Below, one piece after another: positions 51,819-61,066 of a stretch of DNA of 64,000 nucleotides (its first letter is position 1; each line of letters begins with the position of its first letter). Where the stretch lies: positions 1 to 64,000 of the forward strand of contig JADHVR010000005.1 in NCBI GenBank assembly GCA_016783885.1, written 5' to 3'. The translations under genes and the position numbers were made by a program. The notes under the pieces were generated by a model. It did not search any database and was not told the origin of the DNA. It saw only the letters and a program-made list of their open reading frames with translations. This stretch comes from Bacteroidales bacterium. Lineage in GTDB: Bacteria > Bacteroidota > Bacteroidia > Bacteroidales > JAADJA01.

Positions 51819-52865
51819 ATGGCTGAAGAAAACGGATTCAGGGAAGAAGATCAGGAACTTTTCGAACATTACAGGTTTGAAGTTGATAGAGGGCAGGGTT
51901 TGCTGCGGGTTGATAAGTACCTGATGTTAAAAATTGAGAATGCTTCAAGAAATAAGATACAAAGTGCAGCAAATGCAGGTAATATTTTGGTGAATAACAA
52001 AGTCGTTAAGCGTTCTTATAAAGTAAAGCCCGATGATATCATCTCAGTTTTCATGGCACATCCGATTCGCGAAACAGAACTTATCCCCGAAGATATTCCA
52101 GTAGAAATATTGTATGAGGATAACGATGTGATTGTTGTTAATAAAGTTGCAGGGATGGTGGTTCATCCGGCTTATGGCAATTACCAGGGAACGCTTGTTA
52201 ATGCTTTGATATATCATTTTCATCTGACAGGAGAAATACAAAATAAGAATGGAGCCGGACCATATTTAGTACACAGAATTGACAAAGATACTTCCGGTGT
52301 GATAATGGCTGCTAAAAATGAAGAGTCACAGATAAAACTTGGAAAACAGTTTTATAATCACACCCTTGAAAGAAAATATGTTGCATTGGTTTGGGGAGAT
52401 GTTAAAGAGGAGCAAGGAACAATTACAGGTAACATAGGGCGAAGTTTGAAAAACAGAAAAATTTTCAGGGTTTTTCCCGAAGGCGATTATGGTAAACATG
52501 CCGTTACTCATTACAAAGTTTTAGAAAGATTCGGATATGTTACATTGGTTGAATGTAAACTGGAAACAGGTCGTACACATCAGATAAGGGTACATCTTAA
52601 ATATATCGGACATACTTTGTTCAATGATGAAACTTACGGGGGAAACGAAATACTTAAAGGGACAACCTTTACAAAGTATAAACAGTTCGTAAAAAATTGT
52701 TTTAAAATTTGTCAGCGACAGGCGTTGCATGCCAAATCACTTGGGTTTATCCATCCGGCAACCCGAGAAAAAATGTTTTTTGATACGCCGTTACCTCCCG
52801 ACATGGAAGAAGTATTGGAAAAATGGAGGAAATATGCAGTACATAAAGCGCTGGGAAAAGAGTAG
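51819..52865 (+). CDS. rluD: RluA/RluD-family rRNA pseudouridine synthase
   Basis: A 348-residue synthase that isomerises uridines in large-subunit rRNA. The S4 RNA-binding domain (about 25-90) carries LRVDKYLMLKIENASRNKIQ and NILVNNKVVKRSYKVKPDD. The catalytic domain has VVNKVAGMVVHPAYGN and VHRIDKDTSGVIMAAKNEE, with the catalytic Asp in HRIDKDTSG, then LVECKLETGRTHQIRVHLKYIGH. Position inside the PASTA operon supports an RluD-type rather than an RluC-type assignment. The exact target uridine is not determinable. Confidence 0.92.
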   Translation: MAEENGFREEDQELFEHYRFEVDRGQGLLRVDKYLMLKIENASRNKIQSAANAGNILVNNKVVKRSYKVKPDDIISVFMAHPIRETELIPEDIPVEILYEDNDVIVVNKVAGMVVHPAYGNYQGTLVNALIYHFHLTGEIQNKNGAGPYLVHRIDKDTSGVIMAAKNEESQIKLGKQFYNHTLERKYVALVWGDVKEEQGTITGNIGRSLKNRKIFRVFPEGDYGKHAVTHYKVLERFGYVTLVECKLETGRTHQIRVHLKYIGHTLFNDETYGGNEILKGTTFTKYKQFVKNCFKICQRQALHAKSLGFIHPATREKMFFDTPLPPDMEEVLEKWRKYAVHKALGKE

Positions 52866-53049
52866 TTTTTATGTTTATGGTGGCAGTAGCAATAGCATGA
52901 TAGGTCAGAGAACCAAGAGCCAAAGTTTGGGGATCAAAAATCAAACTCTTCAGGGCTAATTTAAGGGGCGTAACTGATACCGCTTTTTTCCTGTTCAGAT
53001 TGAATAGACTTTTTGCTTAATCCCCATAAATTTAACTTGCCCCGTCATT

Positions 53050-54171
53050 TTACAATCCAAAACATGACTTTTGAATATGAGTGATCCTGCATGCCAGGTC
53101 GAGTTCCCCGGAAGCCACAATAAAAAAATCGCCTGCATCCGCAATACCACACGAAAAAACAACATCTTCAAGATATATCCGGTCTTTCATTTCCGTAGTC
53201 AATTCTTCCCTGGCTTCTAATAAAAATTGCCGGTCTTCCAATTTTATTATCCTTGATGGGTCTTCCTTATCAAGCAAAGCCCAGAATGTCCGGTAAATCC
53301 CAACCTCTCCGCTTGATTCAACTCCGTGATACAGCATCAGCCAGCCCTTATCTGTCAGGACTGGAGGTGTTCCTCCACCTATTTTGTTATTTGAGATTGT
53401 TCCTTTTCTTGCCCTGATAAATGGCTCGTCCCAGGGTTTCCAGTGAAAAAGGTCAGGTGAAGTTGCCAGTTGGATCACAGGTCCCGGGTTCCATTCGGAT
53501 GAGTTGCCCGTAGCAAGGTACTGAGAACCCAACGGGCGCGTTAATGCATAATATTTGTTTCCGGCTTTTCCTTCAAACAGAAGCATATCCTTGTTCTGAT
53601 GATCCAGGAGAATGCCTCCGAATTCATAGTTTAAACCATCTTCACTTATAAAAAGTGTTGTTGCATGACGTTCGGAACTAACTGTGCAGGTGGTCATATA
53701 GTATTTACCATCAATGAATGATATCCTGGCATCTTCAATACCATATTCCTGACTCGACCGGTCGGGGGTTATTATTTTATCGTAATGAATTTTTATGATA
53801 TCCAATCCATCCGGAGAAAGCTCTACGGGCAATAACCAGGAAATGCTTGTGAGTGCGAAAACAGGCGAGGGTTGATCTTTCAGGTAAAATTCCCTTGGAT
53901 CATCTGTAACCACTTCATCCAGGGCAAAACCTTCCTCAAGATATCCTTCCGGTGTCCATCTGATGGTATGAATACTGTTATCATAAATGGGCTGTTGCAA
54001 TGCTTCGGCTATCCTGACCATAATCAAAAGGTTGCCATCAGGTAAACGGGTAAGCCCCGGATTGAAAGCACCGAGAACATAAGTCTTTCCTTTAAGATCA
54101 TTAAAAACAGGTGAAAACGAAAGATCAACATCCTGCGGTTTGAATACTATTTTATCGGTATCAAAAATCAT
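53050..54171 (-). CDS. GH130 family phosphorylase (mannoside type), second copy
   Basis: A 373-residue five-bladed beta-propeller of GH130, whose members split beta-mannosides with phosphate to give mannose 1-phosphate. Motifs: GAFNPGLTRLPDGNLLIMVRIAE near 34-56, YGIEDARISFIDGKYYM with the proposed general acid Asp in EDAR, and IGGGTPPVLTDKGWLMLYHGV at the C-terminal blade. It differs clearly from its upstream neighbour, so the two probably act on different linkages or chain lengths. No signal peptide. Last gene of a minus-strand sugar locus, 18 bp after the other GH130. Confidence 0.9.
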   Translation of the reverse strand: MIFDTDKIVFKPQDVDLSFSPVFNDLKGKTYVLGAFNPGLTRLPDGNLLIMVRIAEALQQPIYDNSIHTIRWTPEGYLEEGFALDEVVTDDPREFYLKDQPSPVFALTSISWLLPVELSPDGLDIIKIHYDKIITPDRSSQEYGIEDARISFIDGKYYMTTCTVSSERHATTLFISEDGLNYEFGGILLDHQNKDMLLFEGKAGNKYYALTRPLGSQYLATGNSSEWNPGPVIQLATSPDLFHWKPWDEPFIRARKGTISNNKIGGGTPPVLTDKGWLMLYHGVESSGEVGIYRTFWALLDKEDPSRIIKLEDRQFLLEAREELTTEMKDRIYLEDVVFSCGIADAGDFFIVASGELDLACRITHIQKSCFGL

Positions 54172-54189
54172 ATCATATTAATATTTATA

Positions 54190-55296
54190 TTAAGCTATTC
54201 CACTTAACGGATCCTGCGGATAACGTTTGCAAAGAGCAGCCAGAATATCTTCATGCGATACTGCCATGTTCATCACCGTATCGTTTCCGCCATAATAAAT
54301 TAAAATACTTCCGTCTTTATTTCTTAAGGCTCCACAAGTAAAAACCACTTGAGGAACATGCACATAATCTTCCGGCGAAACATTACAATCAGCAGCAGAG
54401 GGAAATAGTACCGGGATATTTGACACTTTCACGTTATCAGGATTTTCCAAATCATGGAAGGCTACTCCGAGAACATAAGGATTGCCGTCCATCGTGCTTC
54501 TGACCCCATGAAAAATATTCAGCCATCCATACTTGGTTTTTATGGGTGGTGCGCCGGGACCGATTTTATCACCAAAAGCACTGGGAACATCCCCTTGCTT
54601 CATAACCGGCTTAGGTTCTATTTCCCAGATGTTCGAATAAATATCGGAAGTTCGGGCAATCCTTATCTCCTTGAATATTCCACCTGTATGCGAACCTGAG
54701 GGATTATCATTAGGACGCATGAGAGTGTGATATTTGTCATTTATCTTTTCAGGGAATATAACCACATTACGCATATCTACATTTAAAAGCTCTCCATGCC
54801 GGATAAAAGTTTTAAAATCTTTAGTGGTGGCAAGTGACACTCTTACCCTGTCCTTTACCGAGCCATGATAGGCGCTGTATGTAATAAAATATGTATCACC
54901 TATCTTTGATATCCGCGGGTCTTCCACACCTCCGGCTTCATTTTCGATAAGTTTATTAATATTCTTTCCTGCTGCGAAATTATCTTTTTCAGAACACGGT
55001 ATCATAGCCGGTTTCTTCTGAACCTTCCAATCAGTTAAACCATCTGAACTCCTGGCTAAACCAATAACTGAAATCCCGTTTCGAAGATGTGACCTGAACA
55101 GCATGATTACGTTTTCCTCAAACCGGGTTATGCCGGCATTATGGACAGTTATTACCTGGTATTTCGGATCAGTCCAAATCTTATTCACATCATGACATGT
55201 AAGGATGGGGTTGCCTGCCCACCGCACAGCCGGTTTGTTCAGGTCAACCGTAATAACCTTGTTTTTGATGATTATTTGCCGTTTAATGTTTTTCAT
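54190..55296 (-). CDS. GH130 family phosphorylase (mannoside type), first copy
   Basis: A phosphorylase of about 368 residues. The ATG at 55296 is chosen over 55320 because it starts MKNIKRQIIIKNK and overlaps the upstream gene by only 14 bp. Propeller motifs: AGITRFEENVIMLFRSHLRNG, GGVEDPRISKIGDTYFITYSAY (EDPR with the general-acid Asp) and GPGAPPIKTKYGWLNIFHGV. No signal peptide, so it works in the cytoplasm on imported oligosaccharides. The subfamily cannot be fixed by eye; beta-1,4- or beta-1,2-mannosides are both possible. Confidence 0.9.
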   Translation of the reverse strand: MKNIKRQIIIKNKVITVDLNKPAVRWAGNPILTCHDVNKIWTDPKYQVITVHNAGITRFEENVIMLFRSHLRNGISVIGLARSSDGLTDWKVQKKPAMIPCSEKDNFAAGKNINKLIENEAGGVEDPRISKIGDTYFITYSAYHGSVKDRVRVSLATTKDFKTFIRHGELLNVDMRNVVIFPEKINDKYHTLMRPNDNPSGSHTGGIFKEIRIARTSDIYSNIWEIEPKPVMKQGDVPSAFGDKIGPGAPPIKTKYGWLNIFHGVRSTMDGNPYVLGVAFHDLENPDNVKVSNIPVLFPSAADCNVSPEDYVHVPQVVFTCGALRNKDGSILIYYGGNDTVMNMAVSHEDILAALCKRYPQDPLSGIA

Positions 55297-56593
55297 AAAT
55301 ACTTGACCAATTAACAACATATCCTATAGTAATAAATTGATTCATAGTCAATAATGCTTCAATTGTTGATTCAGCCCCTGAATTCAGGTTGACATTGCCG
55401 GGTGAAATAATACCATCGTAACACCTGCCACTAACATAAGGATCAAACATCATTTGATTTGCAATATTATCTCCTGCAAACCAACCGGCTATTTTTTCTG
55501 CCTGCCTGAGATATTTTACATCTTGCTTAACTTTACAGGCTTCAATACTTGCCCATACCATAGGTCTGAAACCATAAGCTATCTGCGGGAACTGCTCCAT
55601 TTCCAGTATTTCAAATTCATTTTCGTTTTTCTTTATACTGAAGTGGCTTAAATAGTTTTGCTCTATGAGGTAAGGATAGAAGTTATCAATCTCAATCAAG
55701 GCGCTCTGAATGTAATCATCACGTTCTAACAATTTGCCTGCTCTCAACATTGCATAAGCCTGCATATTTCCGTAGGCATGCCAAATATTATTCCAGCTAA
55801 GGTAAGCTCCGTACGGAAATGTTGTGCTATCTCCTTTTTGCATTATAAGTAATCCATCGGCAAATCGTTCAATTAGCTGAAGCACACGCTCATCTTTATT
55901 AACATTTCTGTAATACTGTTCCAATCCAACAATTAAAAGACCTGCCTGATCACCGGCTGCTCCATGCGGAAGCCATGCAGGTATTTCAATTCCTTCAATG
56001 GTTTCGATATCCATTGGGATCTCCAGATACTCATTATAAATATTTTCTGTTAATTTATTTAAAGCCTGCCGGACCCTTCCTGATGTGTAGTGGTAGTTTG
56101 CAGGATAACCCGATAATGCCCATAAAGCCCGCCACGACCACCAATTAGGCTCAGGCACGGAAGTTTGATAGGTTTTGTTTATAGTGTAATCTCCCCACAT
56201 AAAATTATAGAAATAACCATTAGGGGCTTGCATATAAAGCAAAAAATCAGGCATGTAAAAATACATTTCATCGCTGGTAATATCATTTAGGATTGAAAAA
56301 TTTACCCTCATTGCCCTTGCCACATCATCTACGCAGGTAAATCCTTCATTTGGTTCAATGGTAAAATTATAATCAGGGTATTCACAGTAGATATGAACTA
56401 TCCCAAGATTTGTATCACCGGATAATTCTATGGTTTCATATAAATATCTGAGGTGATTCGTATTTAGTAAGTCAAAATCCTTATTTTTATCTTTGTCCTT
56501 TTTACATGAAGAACATGATAATGATAAAATAAATAACGAAAAAAGGAATATGGGAATAATTTTTAATTTTATTGATAAACGATTTAATTTCAT
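55283..56593 (-). CDS. toroid-fold lipoprotein of the mannoside locus
   Basis: A 436-residue lipoprotein: hydrophobic start and lipobox FILSLSC (Cys27, or Cys30). The mature part is an (alpha/alpha)-type helical barrel with GFTCVDDVARAM (84-95), MQAPNGYFYNFMWGD, WWSWRALWALSGY, LPHGAAGDQAGLLIVGLEQYY and NLNSGAESTIEALLTM near the end. The same motif order occurs in the C-terminal half of the GT4 fusion at 22517-24751. It may be a glycoside hydrolase or sugar-binding protein; no known GH family could be assigned. It lies 10 bp after a permease gene. Confidence 0.8.
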   Translation of the reverse strand: MKLNRLSIKLKIIPIFLFSLFILSLSCSSCKKDKDKNKDFDLLNTNHLRYLYETIELSGDTNLGIVHIYCEYPDYNFTIEPNEGFTCVDDVARAMRVNFSILNDITSDEMYFYMPDFLLYMQAPNGYFYNFMWGDYTINKTYQTSVPEPNWWSWRALWALSGYPANYHYTSGRVRQALNKLTENIYNEYLEIPMDIETIEGIEIPAWLPHGAAGDQAGLLIVGLEQYYRNVNKDERVLQLIERFADGLLIMQKGDSTTFPYGAYLSWNNIWHAYGNMQAYAMLRAGKLLERDDYIQSALIEIDNFYPYLIEQNYLSHFSIKKNENEFEILEMEQFPQIAYGFRPMVWASIEACKVKQDVKYLRQAEKIAGWFAGDNIANQMMFDPYVSGRCYDGIISPGNVNLNSGAESTIEALLTMNQFITIGYVVNWSSIYEKH

Positions 56594-56603
56594 AGCTGAA
56601 TGA

Positions 56604-57422
56604 TTAATCTTTTAAACCTGTTGAAGCCATACTCTGAATAAAATGTTTCTGGAAAAACAGGTATGCAATAATAATTGGGGCAGCAAGGAATACAGCAGAA
56701 GCTAATTTTACACCCAATTGACTTTCAGCTCGTCCACCTACGACAAACAAAGTAACCAATTGAGGCAGGGTCATAAACTGTTCTTCACGGATTACGATCA
56801 ATGGCCATAGAACCTCGTTCCATGAACCCATAAATGCAAGTATCCCTACTGTTATAATAGTTGGTTTGATATTCGGCCATAAAATAAAAAAAATAATTCT
56901 TAGTTCACCGCAACCGTCAATACGGGCAGCATCTATCAGAGCCTGGGGAAGGCTTTTAAAAGCCTGACGGAACATCAAAATGGCAAAAGTATTGATTAAA
57001 AATGGTATTGTCAGGCTCAGGTAAGTATCAACCCAATGTAGTTTCACCATAATAATATAATTAGGTATCAGGGTGATCTGGAATGGGAGTGTCATGGTGA
57101 AAATGATGATCATAAAGATCAGGTTGCGTCCTTTAAATTCCATACGCGAAAGTGCATATCCCACCATAGATGAAAAAATCAGTGAAAGCCCCGTATTGAC
57201 AGATGATACAAATAGACTGTTAAACAAAGCTCGTCCGATAGGGATCTTACTGACCATGGTTGAATAATTCGAAAGGGTTAATTTGGAAGGGAAGAGGACA
57301 AGGCTGCTGATATCCGCTTCAGGAGACAATGATGCCATGATCATCCAGAAAAACGGATAGATAAAGGTTATTGCCGCCCCCGACAGGAGTGTATATAATA
57401 ATATTTTCTTCAGTACTCTCAT
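56604..57422 (-). CDS. ABC sugar transporter permease, MalG-type
   Basis: A 272-residue inner-membrane permease with six helices. Its cytoplasmic EAA loop reads LIDAARIDGCGELRIIFFILWPNIKPTI, the contact for the ATPase. ITFIYPFFWMIMASLSPEAD at the N-terminus and a short C-terminus ending FIQSMASTGLKD are typical of MalG/carbohydrate uptake family 1 permeases. It pairs with the MalF-type gene 94 bp upstream. No ATPase or binding-protein gene is next to it. Confidence 0.93.
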   Translation of the reverse strand: MRVLKKILLYTLLSGAAITFIYPFFWMIMASLSPEADISSLVLFPSKLTLSNYSTMVSKIPIGRALFNSLFVSSVNTGLSLIFSSMVGYALSRMEFKGRNLIFMIIIFTMTLPFQITLIPNYIIMVKLHWVDTYLSLTIPFLINTFAILMFRQAFKSLPQALIDAARIDGCGELRIIFFILWPNIKPTIITVGILAFMGSWNEVLWPLIVIREEQFMTLPQLVTLFVVGGRAESQLGVKLASAVFLAAPIIIAYLFFQKHFIQSMASTGLKD

Positions 57423-57516
57423 CTTTCTGAATTACAGTATCCCTTTAACCCATACGGGCTAACTTCGTGTCGCTAATAACTAATAACTTATAACTTTTGT
57501 CTATTAATTATAATTA

Positions 57517-58380
57517 TTAAATATCCTTTTCGATATATCTTTTCTGAACTATTACTACCAAAACTATCAAAAAAGCGAAAAATACACCAAGTGTAGCCGA
57601 ATACCCCATGTGATAGTATTGGAATGCCTGTTTATAAATATACAGAACAGCCGATAATGTACTGTTCAGAGGGCCTCCTCCTGTCATTATGTAAGGCTCG
57701 ATAAAAAGAGAAAAACCTCCGATAGTTGATAAAATTACAACCATAAACATAGTAGGGTTGATCATCGGGACTGTAATTTTGATAAATTTTTGCCAATGAC
57801 TTGCACCATCCAGGTCGGCTGCTTCGTAATATTGTTTCGGAACGGTTTGTAACCCAACTAAAAATAATATTACGTATAAACCTAAATTTTTCCATGTTGC
57901 CATAACTGCTATAGAGACCATAGCTATATCCGGGTCAATAAGCCAGCCCACCTTTCCAAAACCAAGAGATACAAGTAAGCGGTTTAACACTCCATTTTCA
58001 AAACTAAAAAGTTGCTGCCATAATATGGTTACTACTACTCCGGAAACTACAACAGGCATGAAAAATGCAGCCCTGAAAAATCCTTTCAGCCGGATATTTT
58101 GATTTAGAAATTCTGCCAATGCCAGGGCTATAATGATCTGTAATGGGATATGAATCGACAGGAATTTGAATGTATTGAAAATTGATATCCAGAAAAGCCT
58201 GTCATAGAAGAGTCGTTTCCAGTTCCCGAATTCCACCCATTCCATCGGGCCGATAATATTCCATTTATGAAATGTGAGAATGAGAGAAAAAATCACGGGA
58301 AATGTTGTGAATGCGAGCAAGTGCACCAAATAGGGCGACACCATAACGTAAGGCATGATTTTTTTCCTGGTATTGCTCAT
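57517..58380 (-). CDS. ABC sugar transporter permease, MalF-type
   Basis: A 287-residue permease with six helices. Starts KIMPYVMVSPYLVHLLAFTTFPVIFSLILTFH, as other MalF-like permeases. The EAA loop is YEAADLDGASHWQKFIKITVPMINPTM. First gene of the mannoside locus, with a -7 box TAATTTTG about 55 nt upstream. With the MalG-type partner it would form the transmembrane pore. The missing ATPase may be a shared MsmK-like protein encoded elsewhere. Confidence 0.93.
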   Translation of the reverse strand: MSNTRKKIMPYVMVSPYLVHLLAFTTFPVIFSLILTFHKWNIIGPMEWVEFGNWKRLFYDRLFWISIFNTFKFLSIHIPLQIIIALALAEFLNQNIRLKGFFRAAFFMPVVVSGVVVTILWQQLFSFENGVLNRLLVSLGFGKVGWLIDPDIAMVSIAVMATWKNLGLYVILFLVGLQTVPKQYYEAADLDGASHWQKFIKITVPMINPTMFMVVILSTIGGFSLFIEPYIMTGGGPLNSTLSAVLYIYKQAFQYYHMGYSATLGVFFAFLIVLVVIVQKRYIEKDI

Positions 58381-58434
58381 CTTTAGTCTTTATCTTCTAA
58401 ATGCTTTAATTGCCATAATTTTTTTTATTTCGGT

Positions 58435-58442
58435 CAAAATTA
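58435..58442 (-). promoter_or_regulatory. -7 box TAATTTTG of the mannoside operon
   Basis: Minus-strand TAnnTTTG match in front of the MalF-type gene. The 430-bp spacer 58381-58810 also contains a plus-strand TATATTTG at 58516-58523 and a 13-codon ORF at 58549, but no clear gene. Confidence 0.45.
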
Positions 58443-58760
58443 CGAAAAATATGCAGCCCTGACATGGCACTAAATTTTTTTGTTAATCTTCATTTACAGT
58501 TTATGTGTTATTTTGTATATTTGCATTTACATTTGAACCATACTTACAATGAAAACCAGATTGAGCGGTTTAAGGCAGGGAGTGCGTTGAATTTAATAAG
58601 GCAGCAGAATAAATAAGTTCAAAGCTCAAGGATTTAAGTTTGAAGTTGAGTTAAATTCTATACCTTTCTTGAAATAACAGGTCTCATTACACTGGCTATC
58701 ATCAACTGATTATGTTATCTGTAAACATAGTTCAACCTTTAAGAGACAACAAAGATGTTT

Positions 58761-58789
58761 TTGAAATAAACATTAATTTTGTATCTTTG
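58761..58789 (+). promoter_or_regulatory. promoter of the LVIVD-repeat gene
   Basis: TTG (58761-58763), 18-bp spacer and TATCTTTG (58782-58789). The ATG at 58811 follows 21 bp later. This placement argues against the upstream in-frame ATG at 58712. Confidence 0.65.
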
Positions 58790-58810
58790 AGATACCAAAT
58801 CTATAATATT

Positions 58811-60976
58811 ATGAGACCACTATTTATATTTTGCCAATTTTTCATTTTTAGTTGTTTTATTTCCGCCCAGCAAACTCAAATGAATAATTCATATTTTGAA
58901 AACTATGGATTACTGAGTGAGACTTTTCTTAATGGCGGTTATTGCTATGAAACTGAAGTGATTGATGACCTAATGTACGTGGGAAGTGATGCAGGATTTT
59001 TGATATATGACATTTCAAATATTGATAAATATGAAATGGTTGGATTTTATAGCTGTGCTAAGGTGTGTTCTTTTTACATTAATAATGATACTGCCTATTT
59101 GGGTACCAAAGCTAGTTATCCAGGTTTAAAGAGTAAAATTGAAATCATTGATATTTCGGATATAAGTAATCCATATCACATAGCTAGTTATGAAATTGAG
59201 GGATATACTATGGCACCGGCAAGTGGTTTACATGTGGTGGGCAATTATATTTATGTGAGCTACTATTATCTGTATATAATTGATATAAATGATTTGACTA
59301 ATCCTGTCGAGCATAAAATCAACTCAGTTCATCCAAGTGATTTAGTAGTTGAAAACAATATGCTTTATGTGGCAACCGGAGGGGATTTTGAGATTTATTA
59401 CATTAATAATGATACAACAATTGTATCTATATCTTCATTGTACTGTCCGGGCTCAAAACTTCAAAAAATTGATAGTTTGATTTATATAACTAAAAATAGC
59501 CTAAAAATTGTAAACATAAGTGATCTTTATAATCCTGAAATTTTATCCGAAACTAATTTCATAAATAATGTAGCAATTGATGTTAAAGTTGTTCAATCAA
59601 ATGCTTATGTTATTGGTAAAAACAACAATAATGGTGTTTTTGCTATAGTTGATATTATTAACCCCACAGAGCCATCTATTATATATGAATCTATAGATTA
59701 TTTAGGAAGTAACATTTTTATAAAGAATAACAACGCTTTTATAAGTGGATCGACAAATAATGAGTATGGAATCATTACCTTAGATATTCAAGAACCCTCA
59801 AATGTAAATCTTATAAATATTACTATTAGTTCTATAGCACAAAAAAGTAAAGTTTATAATAGTACTGCCTATGTAGCAAATGGTTATTGTGGTGTAACAT
59901 TATTTAATATTTCTGACCTGTCAAATCCTGTTGAAATTAGTTCAGTCCAAACAAAAGGTACTGCAGTTGATGTATTAAAAGATTCAAATATAGTTTACGT
60001 GGCTGAGGGTGATAGCGGAATACAAATTATTGATTACACGAATCCTGGCCAACCTGAAATATTAAGTAACTTCAATGTATTTAATTATTGGGAAGGATTT
60101 TCAAATCTAAACAAATATGATAACTATTTATATGCCGGGGGAGCAGATTTGAATGAAATAATAGATGTTTCTGATCCTGAAAATCCCGTATTAGTTGGTC
60201 AAATACCAATAAATGATTGGAGTCCTGATATGAAGATTATGGAAGACCATTTGTTCGTAGCAGGTTATTGGGGAGGTTTTCAGATTTTTAGCCTTGCTGA
60301 TCCGGTTAATCCTGTTGAAGTTGGTTATTATCCATTAGGTTTGGCATTAAAGATTGCTATTTCAAAAAATCTTGGATATATTTATGATGGTGATGCAATT
60401 TTAATATTTGATATTAGTGATTATACTGATCCTATTCTTACTTTTTCTCATGATCCAGGTCAATATGTAAGTGTATATCATATGTTTGCCTCAGGGGATT
60501 CATTGTATTATAGTGATGGATTATCAAGAATTAATGTTCTTGATGTAAGTAATCCATATAATCCGGTTATCGTGGATTCAATTTCGGACACAAGGGCATT
60601 GAGCTTTGATTTTTATAACAAAAATTTTGTTACTCATAATGAATATTATATGAAAATCATTGGAGATACAACTATTGTTTCATCCGATAATAAATTGGAA
60701 TTGCGGGAAGAGTATTATTTACATCAGAATATTCCAAATCCCTGTTCTGAAAACACCAGTATCACTATATCCTTGCCAGAAACTATGAATATTAAACTGG
60801 AACTATATGATAATATTGGCAGAAAGTTAAACACAATAATTGATAGAAGGTTAAATAAGGGAGAACATACAATCATGTACAATTCAACTTCATTAAAACA
60901 GGGCATTTATTATTACCGGTTAATTATTGCTGATAAATATACGGAATCGAAGAAAATGTTGGTTGTTAAATATTAA
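58811..60976 (+). CDS. LVIVD-repeat beta-propeller protein with T9SS sorting domain
   Basis: A secreted protein of about 721 residues from the ATG at 58811, which gives a clean signal peptide ending FISAQQ. The mature part is a series of LVIVD-type repeats, each with a VDISDxxNPxxVGxY-like motif: IIDISDISNPYHIASYEI, LFNISDLSNPVEISSV, IIDVSDPENPVLVGQIP, IFSLADPVNPVEVGYYPLG and VLDVSNPYNPVIVDSI. At about eight or nine repeats a beta-propeller is expected. The end is a type A sorting domain (YLHQNIPNPCSENTSITISL ... GIYYYRLIIADKYTESKKML). Function is probably cell-surface binding. Confidence 0.88.
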   Translation: MRPLFIFCQFFIFSCFISAQQTQMNNSYFENYGLLSETFLNGGYCYETEVIDDLMYVGSDAGFLIYDISNIDKYEMVGFYSCAKVCSFYINNDTAYLGTKASYPGLKSKIEIIDISDISNPYHIASYEIEGYTMAPASGLHVVGNYIYVSYYYLYIIDINDLTNPVEHKINSVHPSDLVVENNMLYVATGGDFEIYYINNDTTIVSISSLYCPGSKLQKIDSLIYITKNSLKIVNISDLYNPEILSETNFINNVAIDVKVVQSNAYVIGKNNNNGVFAIVDIINPTEPSIIYESIDYLGSNIFIKNNNAFISGSTNNEYGIITLDIQEPSNVNLINITISSIAQKSKVYNSTAYVANGYCGVTLFNISDLSNPVEISSVQTKGTAVDVLKDSNIVYVAEGDSGIQIIDYTNPGQPEILSNFNVFNYWEGFSNLNKYDNYLYAGGADLNEIIDVSDPENPVLVGQIPINDWSPDMKIMEDHLFVAGYWGGFQIFSLADPVNPVEVGYYPLGLALKIAISKNLGYIYDGDAILIFDISDYTDPILTFSHDPGQYVSVYHMFASGDSLYYSDGLSRINVLDVSNPYNPVIVDSISDTRALSFDFYNKNFVTHNEYYMKIIGDTTIVSSDNKLELREEYYLHQNIPNPCSENTSITISLPETMNIKLELYDNIGRKLNTIIDRRLNKGEHTIMYNSTSLKQGIYYYRLIIADKYTESKKMLVVKY

Positions 60977-61066
60977 ATTCTTTAAGTTTTTCAACATAAC
61001 AAATTCATTCACTCTGTTTTTCTTCGATTAGTCATGGCTGGTGCTTTGGAATTTGAAATTTTATCT

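Noticed and set aside
58549-58590. 13-codon ORF (MKTRLSGLRQGVR) after a TATATTTG box
   Set aside because: Too short, no recognised family and no downstream gene in phase; kept only as a remark on the spacer.
58712-58810. Upstream ATG for the LVIVD-repeat protein
   Set aside because: The extension contains a complete TTG/TATCTTTG promoter and would bury the signal peptide.
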